DNA from: Paracoccus shanxieyensis
Lineage (GTDB): Bacteria; Pseudomonadota; Alphaproteobacteria; Rhodobacterales; Rhodobacteraceae
DNA length: 64,000 nt
Assembly (NCBI RefSeq): GCF_009711265.1
Contig: NZ_WMII01000010.1
Coordinates: forward strand, 100,224 to 164,223
Direction of reading: 5' to 3'
The translations under genes and the position numbers were made by a program. This document shows, one piece after another, positions 1 through 11,128 of the stretch. The notes beneath the pieces were generated by a model. That model searched no databases. It saw nothing but the letters and a program-made list of their open reading frames with translations, and was not told the origin of the DNA. Numbering within the stretch: position 1 is the stretch's first letter; every line of letters begins with the position of its first letter.

Positions 1-2
1 TC

Positions 3-974
3 TATGGCGCGGGCGCGACGGCGTTTCTGGACTGGTTCACCACCAACAAGCTGCCCAAGGTCGGCCGGATCAATCTGACCTATGCGCTGACCGATGCCGG
101 CACCACGCGCACCGAATACACCATCGTGCGTCTGGCAGAGGATGATTACTACCTGATCTCGGCCGGGGCATGGACCGATTACGATGCCGATTTCCTGCGC
201 AAATCCGCCGAGGAGATGGAGGGCGAATTCGGTCAGGTCATCATTCAGGACATCACCACGCAATGGGGCGTCTTTGCCATTGCCGGGCCGAAATCGCGCG
301 ACATCCTGAAGGAAATCGTCCGCGATGCCGACCCTGCGACGGTTCTGGGCAACAAGCGTTTCCCGTGGCTGTCGATGCGCAATATCGAGCTGGGCATGTG
401 CCCGGTCCGCGCCATCCGCGTCGCCTATACCGGCGAGCTGGGCTGGGAGTTGCACCACCCGATCGAATTTGGCCGCTATCTGTGGGATCAACTGGTCGCC
501 GCAGGTGAAAAGCATGGGCTTAAGCTGGTCGGCGCGCGGGCGCAGAACTGGCTGCGGCAAGAGAAGTCCTATCGCGCCTTCGGGACCGAGCTTGGCCGCG
601 ACGCGACGCCGCTCGAGGCCGCGCTGGACCGCTTTGTCGATCTGGGCAAAGAGTTCAACGGCAAGCAGGCCATGCTGGACAAGGGCCTGCGCTCGCAATG
701 CGTGACGCTGCTGATCGACGGGCCGCCTGACGCCGATCCGTGGGGCCGCGAGGCGCTTTACACCGAAGACGGCGCCACCAAGGTCGGCCGCCTGACCTCG
801 GGCGGCTGGGGGGCTGCGTTCAACAAGTCGGTCGGCATGGGCTATGTCCGCCCCGATCTGGCCCAGCCCGGCACCCGCCTGAAAGTGCGCATGCAGCGCC
901 AGCTTTGGGATGCGGTGGTGACCGAGGACAGCCCCTATGACCCGGAAAACAAGGTCATCCGCGTGGATGGCTGA
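3..974 (+). CDS. C-terminal part of a dimethylglycine/sarcosine dehydrogenase-type FAD oxidoreductase (partial)
   Basis: The reading frame is open from the left window edge, so only the C-terminal ~323 residues are present. They match the folate-binding GcvT-like aminomethyltransferase fold that forms the C-terminal half of dimethylglycine and sarcosine dehydrogenases, followed by the small beta-barrel domain. Visible landmarks are AIAGPKSRDIL, YTGELGWELHHP, LRQEKSYRAFGTELGRDATP and a C-terminus ending PYDPENKVIRVDG. Such enzymes oxidatively demethylate N-methylglycines and pass the one-carbon unit to tetrahydrofolate. The N-terminal FAD domain lies outside the window, so the exact substrate is inferred. 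An intrinsic terminator follows at 1006-1031. Confidence 0.8.
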   Translation, partial: YGAGATAFLDWFTTNKLPKVGRINLTYALTDAGTTRTEYTIVRLAEDDYYLISAGAWTDYDADFLRKSAEEMEGEFGQVIIQDITTQWGVFAIAGPKSRDILKEIVRDADPATVLGNKRFPWLSMRNIELGMCPVRAIRVAYTGELGWELHHPIEFGRYLWDQLVAAGEKHGLKLVGARAQNWLRQEKSYRAFGTELGRDATPLEAALDRFVDLGKEFNGKQAMLDKGLRSQCVTLLIDGPPDADPWGREALYTEDGATKVGRLTSGGWGAAFNKSVGMGYVRPDLAQPGTRLKVRMQRQLWDAVVTEDSPYDPENKVIRVDG

Positions 975-1005
975 TCCGGCCACGGTGACGACATGACTAA
1001 CGCAG

Positions 1006-1031
1006 GGCCCGGCGCAAATGCCGGGCCTTTT
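1006..1031 (+). terminator. Intrinsic terminator after the dehydrogenase gene
   Basis: An 8-bp perfect stem (GGCCCGGC at 1006-1013, GCCGGGCC at 1020-1027) with a 6-base loop is followed directly by TTTT. It lies 31 bases after the upstream stop codon. Confidence 0.75.
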
Positions 1032-1130
1032 GCGCGCCGCTGCCTGCCGATTTGAGCGCAATCCGCAGGAGGTCAGGCCGCGCGGATCTGGCTATCCCTG
1101 CCGCATGGCAATGTGGAAGGGACGAAAGAC

Positions 1131-1880
1131 ATGACCATGCTGAAAGACCGGGTGGCGCTGATCGCCGGAGCATCCGCAGGGATCGGCCGCGCGATCGCCG
1201 AACTGTTCGCCGCCGAAGGCGCGGCGGTGGTGCTGATGGCCCGGCGTGCCGGACCCTTGGACGAGGTGGCACATGGCATCCGCGCGCGAGGTGGCAGGGC
1301 GGCGGTCGTGGTGGGTGATGCAACGCAGGCCGATCCGCACCTGCGCGCCGTGGCCTTGGCTTGCGATCAGTTTGGCGGGCTGGACATCGCCGTCAACAAT
1401 GCCGGGCTGGTGGGGCCGGTGAAGCCTTTGGCGGATCTGGCACCCGAAGATTGGGATCAGGTGCTGGCAACCAATCTGACGGCGGGCTTTCTGGGCGTGC
1501 GCGCACAGATCCCGGCCATGCTGCGGCGCGGCTCGGGGGCGATCATCATGATCTCAAGCTTTGTGGGCAGCAGTGTCGGTCTGCCCGGAATGGCGGCCTA
1601 TGGCGCGGCCAAGGCCGGGCTGAGCGGGCTGGTCAAGGGCATTGCCGCGGATTACGGGCATCTGGGGATCCGCGCCAATGCCCTGCTGCCGGGCGGGACT
1701 GACACGGCAATGGCGGGCGATCAGGCGCAGAAGGACTGGGCGGCGGGCCTGCATGCGATGAAGCGCATCGCCGCGCCTTCGGAAATCGCGACGGCGGCGC
1801 TGTTTCTGGCCAGCCCGATGGCCAGTTTCGTGACCGGGACGGCGCTTTATGCAGACGGAGGAAATGCGGCGGTGAAATAG
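1131..1880 (+). CDS. SDR-family NAD(P)-dependent oxidoreductase
   Basis: Classical short-chain dehydrogenase of 249 residues. It has the nucleotide-binding GASAGIG motif (about residues 13-19), NNAG near residue 90, a catalytic Ser in MISS, and YGAAK with Tyr157 and Lys161. The C-terminus ends in the common VTGTALYADGG pattern. The start is taken at ATG 1131, which has the purine-rich GGAAGGGA 9-16 bases upstream. An in-frame GTG at 1113 is less likely. It is a single gene between a terminator and a convergent neighbour, so context does not reveal the substrate. Confidence 0.85.
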   Translation: MTMLKDRVALIAGASAGIGRAIAELFAAEGAAVVLMARRAGPLDEVAHGIRARGGRAAVVVGDATQADPHLRAVALACDQFGGLDIAVNNAGLVGPVKPLADLAPEDWDQVLATNLTAGFLGVRAQIPAMLRRGSGAIIMISSFVGSSVGLPGMAAYGAAKAGLSGLVKGIAADYGHLGIRANALLPGGTDTAMAGDQAQKDWAAGLHAMKRIAAPSEIATAALFLASPMASFVTGTALYADGGNAAVK

Positions 1881-1889
1881 CCCGCAGCC

Positions 1890-2374
1890 TCAGCGCAAAG
1901 CCAGCAGACGGCGCTGCAGATCATCATGCAGCGCGACCCGCTCCTCGGGCGATAAAAACGCGGCCAGCTCGATCTCGCGCTGGCCGTTTGTCAGGGTCAG
2001 ATAGCTTTCGATGGGATGGTTGTGGTGCAGCGCGAGGCGCACCCAATACGGATCCGTGCGCCACACGCGATCCGCGCGGCCCGGATCGCTGCGGGTCAGG
2101 ATCAGCGCCTGCCGGGACAGCTGCAACATCTCGGACGGGCCGCGATAGCTGCGGCGGATTGCAGCCCACAGCGCCCAGACCGCCAGCGCGGCAAAGGGCA
2201 GCACACCCCACAACGCCGCCGTGCCCAGGACCGCCAGCAAGGGCAGCGCCAGAAAACCCGCTGTCAGCCCGATGACCCAGACGAAGCCTTGCGTGGGCAG
2301 GGAGCGGTTTGGCCACAGATGCAAAACGGCCCCGGAGTCCTGCTCCGGGGCCGTGTCATGCCATGCGTAAGGCA

Positions 2375-2375
<1 letters not shown>
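1890..2375 (-). CDS. DUF2244 integral membrane protein
   Basis: A 161-residue protein with two adjacent hydrophobic segments (about residues 31-70) followed by a soluble C-terminal domain, the layout of the DUF2244 family found beside cytochrome oxidase genes in alphaproteobacteria. Its ATG (2375-2373) overlaps the ctaD stop codon as TGATG, so it is probably translated by coupling after ctaD. Function is unknown. Position suggests a link to oxidase assembly or the membrane environment, which is inference only. Confidence 0.75.
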
Positions 2376-4198
<1,823 letters not shown>

Positions 4199-4675
4199 CT
4201 AGTTGGTCGCGGGTGCCGCCGGTTCCGCAGGGGTGGCGGCGTCTGCCGCAGGCGCGGCCCCTGCATCGGGCGAGTGCTGGGCCAGAAAGGCGATCACATC
4301 CGCCTGATTCTTGGCCAGCTTGAAGGTCATCTTGGTTTTAAGGGACTTGTCGCCGACCTTTTCCTCGACATAGCTGTTGGGGTCGGTGACGTAGCCCGCC
4401 AGATCCTCGGGGGTCCAGATCTCACCGGCCTCGCCCAGCTTGATCAGCGCGTCCGAGAACTTGAAGCCCTCGGCGGTTCCGGCCTTGCGACCGACGACGC
4501 CGTAAAGGTTCGGGCCGACCTTTCCCCCCTTGACCACATCGGTCCCGTCGGGCGACTGGATCATGTGGCAGGCCTTGCACTTGCGGAATTCCTTTTCGCC
4601 ATTGGCGGCATCCTGCGCCACGGCGGGCAGCGCAAACATCGCCACGGCAACCGAGGCATAGATCGCGGTCTTCAT
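4199..4675 (-). CDS. cycA: Periplasmic cytochrome c550
   Basis: A class I c-type cytochrome of 158 residues that shuttles electrons from bc1 or methylotrophic/denitrification donors to terminal acceptors. It has an N-terminal signal peptide ending near ALPAVAQD, a single haem site CKACH, and the axial Met in KTKMTF. The tail is Ala/Pro-rich (ATPAEPAAPATN). The start at 4675 has AGAGGAACC just upstream. The sequence resembles P. denitrificans c550 (KCKACHMIQ, GPNLYGVVGRK), and the gene sits next to an oxidase subunit I gene as in that species. Confidence 0.93.
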   Translation of the reverse strand: MKTAIYASVAVAMFALPAVAQDAANGEKEFRKCKACHMIQSPDGTDVVKGGKVGPNLYGVVGRKAGTAEGFKFSDALIKLGEAGEIWTPEDLAGYVTDPNSYVEEKVGDKSLKTKMTFKLAKNQADVIAFLAQHSPDAGAAPAADAATPAEPAAPATN

Positions 4676-4731
4676 CTTGGTTCCTCTTAGGTCGTTTTCC
4701 ATGAAAAACGGATGGGACCTCTCCCTTCCCT

Positions 4732-4758
4732 GGGTTGACGGCTAGCATGGGTCAACCC
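4732..4758. promoter_or_regulatory. Inverted repeat upstream of cycA
   Basis: GGGTTGAC at 4732-4739 and GTCAACCC at 4751-4758 form a perfect 8-bp inverted repeat with an 11-base spacer, about 57 bases upstream of the cycA start. It may be a regulator site or overlap the promoter, since TTGACC on the minus strand resembles a -35 box. No regulator is assigned. Confidence 0.35.
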
Positions 4759-4852
4759 GGCTGGATACGACCAAAAGGTCGCATGAGGCATAAGACAGAC
4801 AGCACGATTTGTTGAAAATGCCCGAAATTCAGCCCGAAACTCAGCCCGAATT

Positions 4853-5509
4853 TCAGCCGGGAAGCGGCGGGAAATTTCTGGCGAAGGCCCGCATCAGCGC
4901 CACGTCCAGATCGGCCAGTTCGACCGGATGGCCCAGATCGACAAGGCTGGTGACGCCATGTTCGGCGATGCCGCAGGGCACGATCCCGTCGTAATGCCCC
5001 AGATCCGGTTCGACATTGACCGAGATGCCGTGAAAGCTGACCCAGCGGCGCAGCTTGACGCCGATGGCCGCGATCTTGTCTTCGCGCATGGACCCGTCCG
5101 GCAGCGCAGCCTTGTCGGGGCGCTGCACCCAGACGCCGACGCGGCCATCGCGGATCTGGCCGGTGACGTTGAATTCGGCCAGGGCGTCGATGACCCAGTT
5201 TTCCAGCGATTTGACAAAGGCGCGGATGTCGCGGCCCCGGCGGTTCAGGTCCAGCATGACATAGACCACCCGCTGCCCCGGCCCGTGATAGGTATATTGC
5301 CCGCCGCGCCCGCTTTCATGCACCGGAAAGCGCGGGCGCAGCAGATCGGCGGCCTGCGCGCTGGTGCCGGCGGTGTAAAGCGGCGGATGTTCGACCAGCC
5401 AGATCAGCTCATTCGCCTCGCCTGCGGCAATGGCTGCGGCGCGGGCCTCCATGAAGGCCACGGCCTTTTGATAGTCGGTCAGTCCGGGGGCGGTGATCCA
5501 GTCGGTCAT
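4853..5509 (-). CDS. lipB: Lipoyl(octanoyl) transferase
   Basis: LipB moves octanoyl groups from octanoyl-ACP to the lipoyl domains of 2-oxoacid dehydrogenases, the first step of lipoate assembly. The 218-residue protein shows [12 protein letters not shown], the [12 protein letters not shown] signature, the catalytic Lys in [15 protein letters not shown] and the catalytic Cys in [12 protein letters not shown]. The start is taken at MTDWITAP (5509). An ATG at 5518 is also possible, and no strong ribosome site distinguishes them. It is divergent from metH. Confidence 0.9.
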   Translation of the reverse strand: MTDWITAPGLTDYQKAVAFMEARAAAIAAGEANELIWLVEHPPLYTAGTSAQAADLLRPRFPVHESGRGGQYTYHGPGQRVVYVMLDLNRRGRDIRAFVKSLENWVIDALAEFNVTGQIRDGRVGVWVQRPDKAALPDGSMREDKIAAIGVKLRRWVSFHGISVNVEPDLGHYDGIVPCGIAEHGVTSLVDLGHPVELADLDVALMRAFARNFPPLPG

Positions 5510-5557
5510 GCCTGCCATTTGGCGGCAATTCGTCCGTGCCGCAAGGGGGGGCAGGCA

Positions 5558-5618
5558 GATCATGAATCTGGTGCATGATCATTGTGCGGATGTTGAATTT
5601 CACTAAAAGCGCTTCAAC
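5558..5618. promoter_or_regulatory. Two inverted repeats in the lipB-metH divergent region
   Basis: The first repeat is GATCATG (5558-5564) and CATGATC (5574-5580), a perfect 7-bp match with a 9-base spacer. The second is GTTGAA (5592-5597) and TTCAAC (5613-5618) with a 15-base spacer. They are the only ordered elements in the 146-base gap between the lipB and metH starts, so they are candidate operators. The regulator is unknown. Confidence 0.35.
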
Positions 5619-5655
5619 GCCTATATGAACGGCTCAACCCTGCCCGGAGTCCGCC

Positions 5656-8600
5656 ATGACGCTGCCCAAATCGCCCGTCTTTGAAGCCATCGCGCAAGCC
5701 GCGCGCGACCGCATCCTGATCCTTGACGGCGCGATGGGCACGCAGATCCAGCAGCTTGGCCTGAACGAGGACGATTTTCGTGGCCATGGCGGCGGGTGCG
5801 GCTGCGGCTGCCATCCTCCGATACCGGGCGAGCATCCGCAGCAGGGCAACAACGATCTGCTGATCCTGACCCAGCCCGCCGCGATCGAAGAGATCCATTA
5901 CCGCTATGCCAAGGCGGGCGCCGATATCGTCGAGACGAACACGTTTTCCTCGACCACCATCGCGCAGGCCGATTACGGGCTTGAGGCGGCGGTCTATGAC
6001 CTGAACTTTCACGGCGCGCGGCTGGTGCGGCAGGCGCTGGACCGCGCCACCGCAGAAGACGGGCGCCCGCGCTGGGTGGCGGGCGCGTTGGGGCCGACCA
6101 ACCGCACGGCCTCGATCAGCCCGGACGTGAACAATCCCGGCTATCGCGCGGTGACATTCGATGACCTGCGCGTGGCCTATGCCGAACAGATCCGCGGGCT
6201 GATTGATGGCGGGGCCGATCTGATCCTGATCGAGACGATTTTCGACACGCTGAACGCCAAGGCCGCGATCTTTGCCTGCGAAGAGGTGTTCGCGCGCAAC
6301 AACCTGCGGCTGCCGGTGATGATCTCGGGCACGATCACCGACCTGTCGGGCCGCACGCTGTCGGGGCAAACGCCCACCGCGTTCTGGTATTCGGTCGCAC
6401 ATGCCCAGCCCGTGACCGTGGGCCTGAACTGCGCCCTGGGGGCCGAGGCGATGCGCCCGCATCTGGCCGAACTGTCGGTCGTCGCGGATACGCTGATCTG
6501 CGCCTATCCCAATGCGGGCCTGCCCAATGAGATGGGCCAATATGACGAATCGCCCGAGGACATGGCCGCGCAGGTGCTGGAATTTGCGCGCGAAGGTCTG
6601 GTGAACGTGGTCGGCGGCTGCTGCGGATCGACGCCCGACCATATCGCGGCCATCGCCCGCGCGGTCGAGGGGCTGCCGCCCCGCGCCATCCCCGAAATCG
6701 AACCGCGCCTGCGGCTTTCCGGGCTGGAGCCGTTCACCAAGACCGACGACATCCCCTTCATGAATGTGGGCGAGCGCACGAACGTCACCGGCTCGGCCAA
6801 GTTCCGCAAGCTGATCACCAATGCCGATTACACCGCGGCGCTGGATGTGGCCCGCGATCAGGTCGAAAACGGCGCGCAGATCATCGACGTGAACATGGAT
6901 GAGGGTCTGATCGATTCCCGGCAGGCGATGATCGACTATCTGAACCTGATCGCGGCGGAACCCGACATCGCCCGCGTGCCGATCATGATCGACAGCTCGA
7001 AATGGGAGGTGATCGAGGCCGGGCTGAAATGCGTCCAGGGCAAGGCCATCGTGAACTCGATCAGCCTGAAAGAGGGCGAAGCGGCCTTCATCCACCATGC
7101 CGACCTGTGCCGCCGCTATGGCGCGGCGGTCGTCGTCATGGCCTTTGACGAGGTGGGGCAGGCCGACACCGAAAACCGCAAGGTCGAGATCTGCAGCCGC
7201 GCCTATGACATTCTGGTCAACCGCGTGGGCTTTCCGCCGCAGGACATCATCTTCGATCCCAACATCTTCGCCGTGGCGACCGGGATCGAGGAGCATGACA
7301 ATTACGGCGTCGATTTCATCAACGCCACGCGCCGCATCATGCAGACCCTGCCGCATGTGCATATCTCGGGCGGGGTGTCGAACCTGTCCTTCAGCTTCCG
7401 CGGCAATGAACCCGTGCGCGAGGCGATGCATGCCGTGTTCCTGTATCACGCCATTCAGGCGGGCATGGACATGGGCATCGTCAATGCCGGGCAATTGGCG
7501 GTCTATGACCAGATCGACGCCGATCTGCGCGAAGCCTGCGAGGATGTGGTCCTGAACCGCACGCCTGCCAAAGGGGGCTCGGCCACCGAAAACATGCTGG
7601 ACATTGCCGGGCGTTTCCACGGTCAGGGCGGGGCCAAGGCGCGCGAAAAGGATATGACATGGCGCACGTGGCCCGTCGACAAGCGGCTGGAACATGCGCT
7701 GGTCAACGGCATCACCGAATTCATCGACGAGGACACCGAAGAAGCCCGCCTGTCGGTCGAACGTCCGCTGCATGTCATCGAAGGCCCGCTGATGGCCGGG
7801 ATGAACGTGGTGGGCGATCTGTTCGGCAGCGGCAAGATGTTCCTGCCTCAGGTGGTGAAATCGGCACGGGTGATGAAGCAGGCCGTGGCGCATCTGCTTC
7901 CTTACATGGAGGCCGAGAAGGCCGGGGGCGGCGCGTCCTCCAGCGCGGGCAAGGTGCTGATGGCGACGGTCAAGGGTGACGTGCATGACATCGGCAAGAA
8001 CATCGTCGGCGTCGTTCTGGCCTGCAACAATTATGAGATCATCGATCTGGGCGTGATGGTCCCGACCAGTAAGATCCTTGAGGTCGCGAAGGCGGAAAAC
8101 GTCGATATCATCGGCCTGTCGGGGCTGATCACCCCGTCCTTGGACGAGATGGTGCATGTCGCCAGCGAAATGGAGCGCGAAGGCTTCGATATTCCGCTGC
8201 TGATCGGCGGCGCGACGACAAGCCGGGTGCATACGGCGGTCAAGATCCATCCGAAATATGCCAAGGGTCAGACGGTCTATGTCACCGATGCCAGCCGCGC
8301 CGTGGGTGTGGTGGGCAACCTTCTGTCGGGACGAAAATCTGCCTATGTCGATGATATCCGTTCGGAATATCTGGACGTGGCCAATAAGCACGCCCGCGCC
8401 GAGGCGGAAAAGAAACGCCTGCCTCTGGCATCGGCGCGCGACAATGCGGTGCAGATCGACTGGACCGGATTTGACGCGAAGGCGCCGCAGTTTCTGGGTC
8501 CGCGCGTGATCGATGATTTCGATCTGGCGCAGATCGCGCGCTATATCGACTGGACGCCCTTCTTCCAGACATGGGAGCTGAAGGGGGTCTATCCGCGCAT

Positions 8601-9408
8601 CCTTGAGGATGAGAAACAGGGCGAGGTGGCGCGCCAGCTTTTCGCCGACGCTCAGGCCATGCTGGCGCGGATCATCGACGAGAAATGGTTCAAGCCGCGC
8701 GCCGTCATCGGCTTCTGGCCCGCGAACCGCGACGGCGACGATATCCGCCTGTTTACCGACGAAACCCGCGACACGCCGCTGGCCACGCTGCACACGCTGC
8801 GTCAGCAGGTGGCCAAACGCGATGGCCGCCCGAATGTCGCCATGTCGGATTTCGTGGCCCCCAAGGGCCATCGCGATTACGTCGGCGGCTTCGTGGTGAC
8901 GACAGGCGCCGAGGAACAGGGCATCGCCGACCGCTTCAAGGCCGCGCATGACGATTTCTCGGCCATTCTGGTGCAGGCGCTGGCCGACCGCTTTGCCGAA
9001 GCGCTGGCCGAAATGATGCATGAACGGGTCCGCAAGACCTATTGGGGCTATTCCGACGAGGATTTCGCCCCCGACGAGCTGATTGGCGAGCCTTATCCCG
9101 GCATCCGCCCCGCGCCCGGCTATCCGGCCCAGCCCGACCACACGGAAAAGGTGACGCTGTTCGATCTGCTGGATGCGACAGCGGCGACCGGGGTCGAACT
9201 GACCGAGTCCATGGCGATGTGGCCCGGTGCCTCGGTCTCGGGGCTGTATATCGGCCATCCGGATGCGTATTACTTTGGCGTGGCCAAGGTCGAACACGAT
9301 CAGGTTCTGGACTATGCCGCGCGCAAGGGCATGACCGTCGCTCAGGCGGAACGCTGGCTGGCCCCGATCCTGAACTATATCCCGCAGGCCGCCGTCGCAG
9401 CCGAGTGA
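5656..9408 (+). CDS. metH: Cobalamin-dependent methionine synthase
   Basis: Full-length 1250-residue MetH, which methylates homocysteine with methyltetrahydrofolate via B12. Domains in order: homocysteine-binding barrel (DGAMGTQIQ near residue 24; zinc ligands Cys259, Cys322, Cys323), pterin-binding barrel ([19 protein letters not shown]-type region), B12 cap and Rossmann domain with the cobalt-ligating His777 in GDVHDIGKN, then the AdoMet activation domain near the C-terminus ([24 protein letters not shown]). A Cys/His-rich insert (CGCGCH) occupies residues 44-63. The ATG follows GGAGTCCGCC. A long antisense open frame across the gene is a GC artefact. Confidence 0.97.
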   Translation: MTLPKSPVFEAIAQAARDRILILDGAMGTQIQQLGLNEDDFRGHGGGCGCGCHPPIPGEHPQQGNNDLLILTQPAAIEEIHYRYAKAGADIVETNTFSSTTIAQADYGLEAAVYDLNFHGARLVRQALDRATAEDGRPRWVAGALGPTNRTASISPDVNNPGYRAVTFDDLRVAYAEQIRGLIDGGADLILIETIFDTLNAKAAIFACEEVFARNNLRLPVMISGTITDLSGRTLSGQTPTAFWYSVAHAQPVTVGLNCALGAEAMRPHLAELSVVADTLICAYPNAGLPNEMGQYDESPEDMAAQVLEFAREGLVNVVGGCCGSTPDHIAAIARAVEGLPPRAIPEIEPRLRLSGLEPFTKTDDIPFMNVGERTNVTGSAKFRKLITNADYTAALDVARDQVENGAQIIDVNMDEGLIDSRQAMIDYLNLIAAEPDIARVPIMIDSSKWEVIEAGLKCVQGKAIVNSISLKEGEAAFIHHADLCRRYGAAVVVMAFDEVGQADTENRKVEICSRAYDILVNRVGFPPQDIIFDPNIFAVATGIEEHDNYGVDFINATRRIMQTLPHVHISGGVSNLSFSFRGNEPVREAMHAVFLYHAIQAGMDMGIVNAGQLAVYDQIDADLREACEDVVLNRTPAKGGSATENMLDIAGRFHGQGGAKAREKDMTWRTWPVDKRLEHALVNGITEFIDEDTEEARLSVERPLHVIEGPLMAGMNVVGDLFGSGKMFLPQVVKSARVMKQAVAHLLPYMEAEKAGGGASSSAGKVLMATVKGDVHDIGKNIVGVVLACNNYEIIDLGVMVPTSKILEVAKAENVDIIGLSGLITPSLDEMVHVASEMEREGFDIPLLIGGATTSRVHTAVKIHPKYAKGQTVYVTDASRAVGVVGNLLSGRKSAYVDDIRSEYLDVANKHARAEAEKKRLPLASARDNAVQIDWTGFDAKAPQFLGPRVIDDFDLAQIARYIDWTPFFQTWELKGVYPRILEDEKQGEVARQLFADAQAMLARIIDEKWFKPRAVIGFWPANRDGDDIRLFTDETRDTPLATLHTLRQQVAKRDGRPNVAMSDFVAPKGHRDYVGGFVVTTGAEEQGIADRFKAAHDDFSAILVQALADRFAEALAEMMHERVRKTYWGYSDEDFAPDELIGEPYPGIRPAPGYPAQPDHTEKVTLFDLLDATAATGVELTESMAMWPGASVSGLYIGHPDAYYFGVAKVEHDQVLDYAARKGMTVAQAERWLAPILNYIPQAAVAAE

Positions 9409-9483
9409 AAATCGCGTTTGGCGGGTGAAAATTCCCTTTTCATCCGCCACGCAAGCGTCTATGAGACCCGAGCCTACCAGGAT

Positions 9484-9570
9484 GCGGCCGTGGCGGAATT
9501 GGTAGACGCGCAGCGTTGAGGTCGCTGTTCCTTAACCGGAGTGAAAGTTCGAGTCTTTTCGGCCGCACCA
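9484..9570 (+). tRNA. tRNA-Leu (anticodon GAG)
   Basis: An 87-base class II tRNA including encoded CCA. Acceptor strands GCGGCCG and CGGCCGC pair. The anticodon loop is TTGAGGT, giving GAG, which reads CUC leucine codons. A long variable arm (between the anticodon stem and GTTCGAGTC) and the D-loop GGTAGACG fit tRNA-Leu. Confidence 0.95.
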
Positions 9571-9606
9571 AACAGAACCCTGTAAGAACCGCAGGAAAAG
9601 CCGCAG

Positions 9607-9632
9607 GGCCTGGTCATCGACCGGGCCTTTTT
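9607..9632 (+). terminator. Intrinsic terminator after tRNA-Leu
   Basis: Stem GGCCTGGTC (9607-9615) with GACCGGGCC (9619-9627), one G-T wobble, a 3-base loop, and a run of five T directly after. It lies 36 bases downstream of the tRNA. Confidence 0.75.
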
Positions 9633-9920
9633 GCTTTTCCGGCGTGCTGTGCCGGGACGGTTTTGCGACGCCTGAGGTGGATGAATGCGACGTTTGCGCA
9701 AGCGGTCTGGCCGGGCACTCAACCCCGTGGCCAAATGTCCAAGCATCTGCCAGTTTGCGGGGCGGGGCGGCTGACCCTGAACTTCAAGGCGTTGCATCAG
9801 GATTTTTTAGGTTTTTTGCCTGTTCCGCGCTGGGCGGCGGATCGCGGGTGAAACAAGCTCAGCGCGATTGCCCGAAATTCGTGCAGAAACGGCGTGGCTG
9901 ATGAAAACTGCACATGTCAG
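9633..9920. other. Gene-free stretch between tRNA-Leu terminator and polyamine operon promoter
   Basis: I see no convincing gene, RNA or repeat here. Short open frames on both strands lack ribosome sites and recognisable protein features. Confidence 0.5.
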
Positions 9921-9948
9921 TTGCAAAGCGCTGGAACCGCCGCATAGT
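9921..9948 (+). promoter_or_regulatory. Candidate sigma70-type promoter of the polyamine-type ABC operon
   Basis: TTGCAA (9921-9926) and CATAGT (9943-9948) are separated by 16 bases, each matching 4 of 6 consensus positions. Transcription from here would begin before the TTG start at 9995 but after the ATG at 9914, which favours the TTG. Confidence 0.35.
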
Positions 9949-9994
9949 TGGGTTTGCGGAAAACAACAAACCAGACAATCAGGGAGCCCCGCAC

Positions 9995-11098
9995 TTGGCC
10001 AATGCAGCCGCAAACGACGCCTTCGTCGTCTTCGATCATGTGCAAAAAAGCTATGACGGTCAGAGCCTTGTCGTAAAGGATCTGAACCTTACCATTGGCA
10101 AGGGCGAGTTCTTGACCATGCTTGGGCCGTCTGGCTCGGGCAAGACGACTTGCCTGATGATGCTGGCCGGTTTTGAAACCGCCACGCATGGAGAGATTCG
10201 CCTGAACGGCAAGAACATCAACGATGTGCCGCCGCACAAGCGCGGCATCGGCATGGTGTTTCAGAACTACGCGCTGTTTCCCCATATGACCGTGGGCGAA
10301 AACCTGTCCTTCCCGCTGGAAGTCCGTGGCATGTCCAAGGATGAACGCGAAAGCCGCGTGACCCGCGCGCTGGACATGGTGCAGATGGGCCAGTTCAAGA
10401 ACCGCCGCCCGGCGCAGCTTTCGGGCGGTCAGCAGCAGCGGATCGCGCTGGCCCGCGCCTTGGTCTTTGACCCGGAACTGGTACTGATGGATGAACCGCT
10501 GGGCGCGCTGGACAAGCAGCTTCGCGAACATATGCAGTTTGAAATCAAGGCGCTGCACGACCGTCTGGGCATCACCGTTGTCTATGTGACCCACGATCAG
10601 GGCGAGGCGCTGACTATGTCGGACCGCATCGCGGTGTTCAATGACGGGCGCATCCAGCAGCTTGCCCCGCCGCCGGTGCTGTATGAACAGCCCGAAAACA
10701 GCTTCGTCGCGGGCTTTATCGGCGAAAACAACGCGCTACGCGGCCAGATCGAGAAGCTGGAGGGCGAAAAGGCGCTGGTGCGTCTGGGCAATGGCGACCT
10801 GATCGACGCAACCGCGGTGAATATCCGCGAAGCGGGCAAGACCACGACCGTCTCGGTCCGCCCCGAGCGCGTCGAATTCAAGCCCGAGCTGATGCCCAAG
10901 GGCGCGCATACGATCGAGGCCGAGGTGCGCGATGTCGTCTATATGGGCGACATTCTGCGGGCGCGGCTGAAGGTTGCCGGGCAGGACGATTTTGTCATGA
11001 AATACCGCAACACGCTGGGCCAGACCAAGCTGAACCCGGGCCAGACCATCCGCATCGGCTGGCACCCGGAAGACGCGCGCGCGCTGGATCCGGTCTGA
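9995..11098 (+). CDS. ABC transporter ATP-binding protein, spermidine/putrescine (PotA) type
   Basis: The ATPase of a polyamine-type importer, 367 residues from the TTG start. It carries Walker A GPSGSGKTT, Q-loop FQNYALFPHMTV, signature LSGGQQQRIALARAL, Walker B LVLMDEPLGALD and switch His in VTHDQGEAL, then a C-terminal TOBE-type beta domain (about residue 270 onward). The TTG at 9995 is preceded by AGGGAG at 8 bases. An in-frame ATG at 9914 would add 27 residues without typical ABC features. It is the first gene of a five-gene plus-strand operon. Confidence 0.88.
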   Translation: MANAAANDAFVVFDHVQKSYDGQSLVVKDLNLTIGKGEFLTMLGPSGSGKTTCLMMLAGFETATHGEIRLNGKNINDVPPHKRGIGMVFQNYALFPHMTVGENLSFPLEVRGMSKDERESRVTRALDMVQMGQFKNRRPAQLSGGQQQRIALARALVFDPELVLMDEPLGALDKQLREHMQFEIKALHDRLGITVVYVTHDQGEALTMSDRIAVFNDGRIQQLAPPPVLYEQPENSFVAGFIGENNALRGQIEKLEGEKALVRLGNGDLIDATAVNIREAGKTTTVSVRPERVEFKPELMPKGAHTIEAEVRDVVYMGDILRARLKVAGQDDFVMKYRNTLGQTKLNPGQTIRIGWHPEDARALDPV

Positions 11099-11128
11099 TT
11101 TTCTATTTGGCAATAACAGGGAAATGAT

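Noticed and set aside
5614..9450. A 1278-codon open frame antisense to metH
   Set aside because: It mirrors metH almost exactly, is Arg/His/Gly-rich without domains, and is a known artefact of high-GC third positions.
9914..9994. ATG 9914 as start of the polyamine-type ATPase
   Set aside because: It lies upstream of the only plausible promoter and adds a tail unlike ABC ATPases; TTG 9995 has a good ribosome site.
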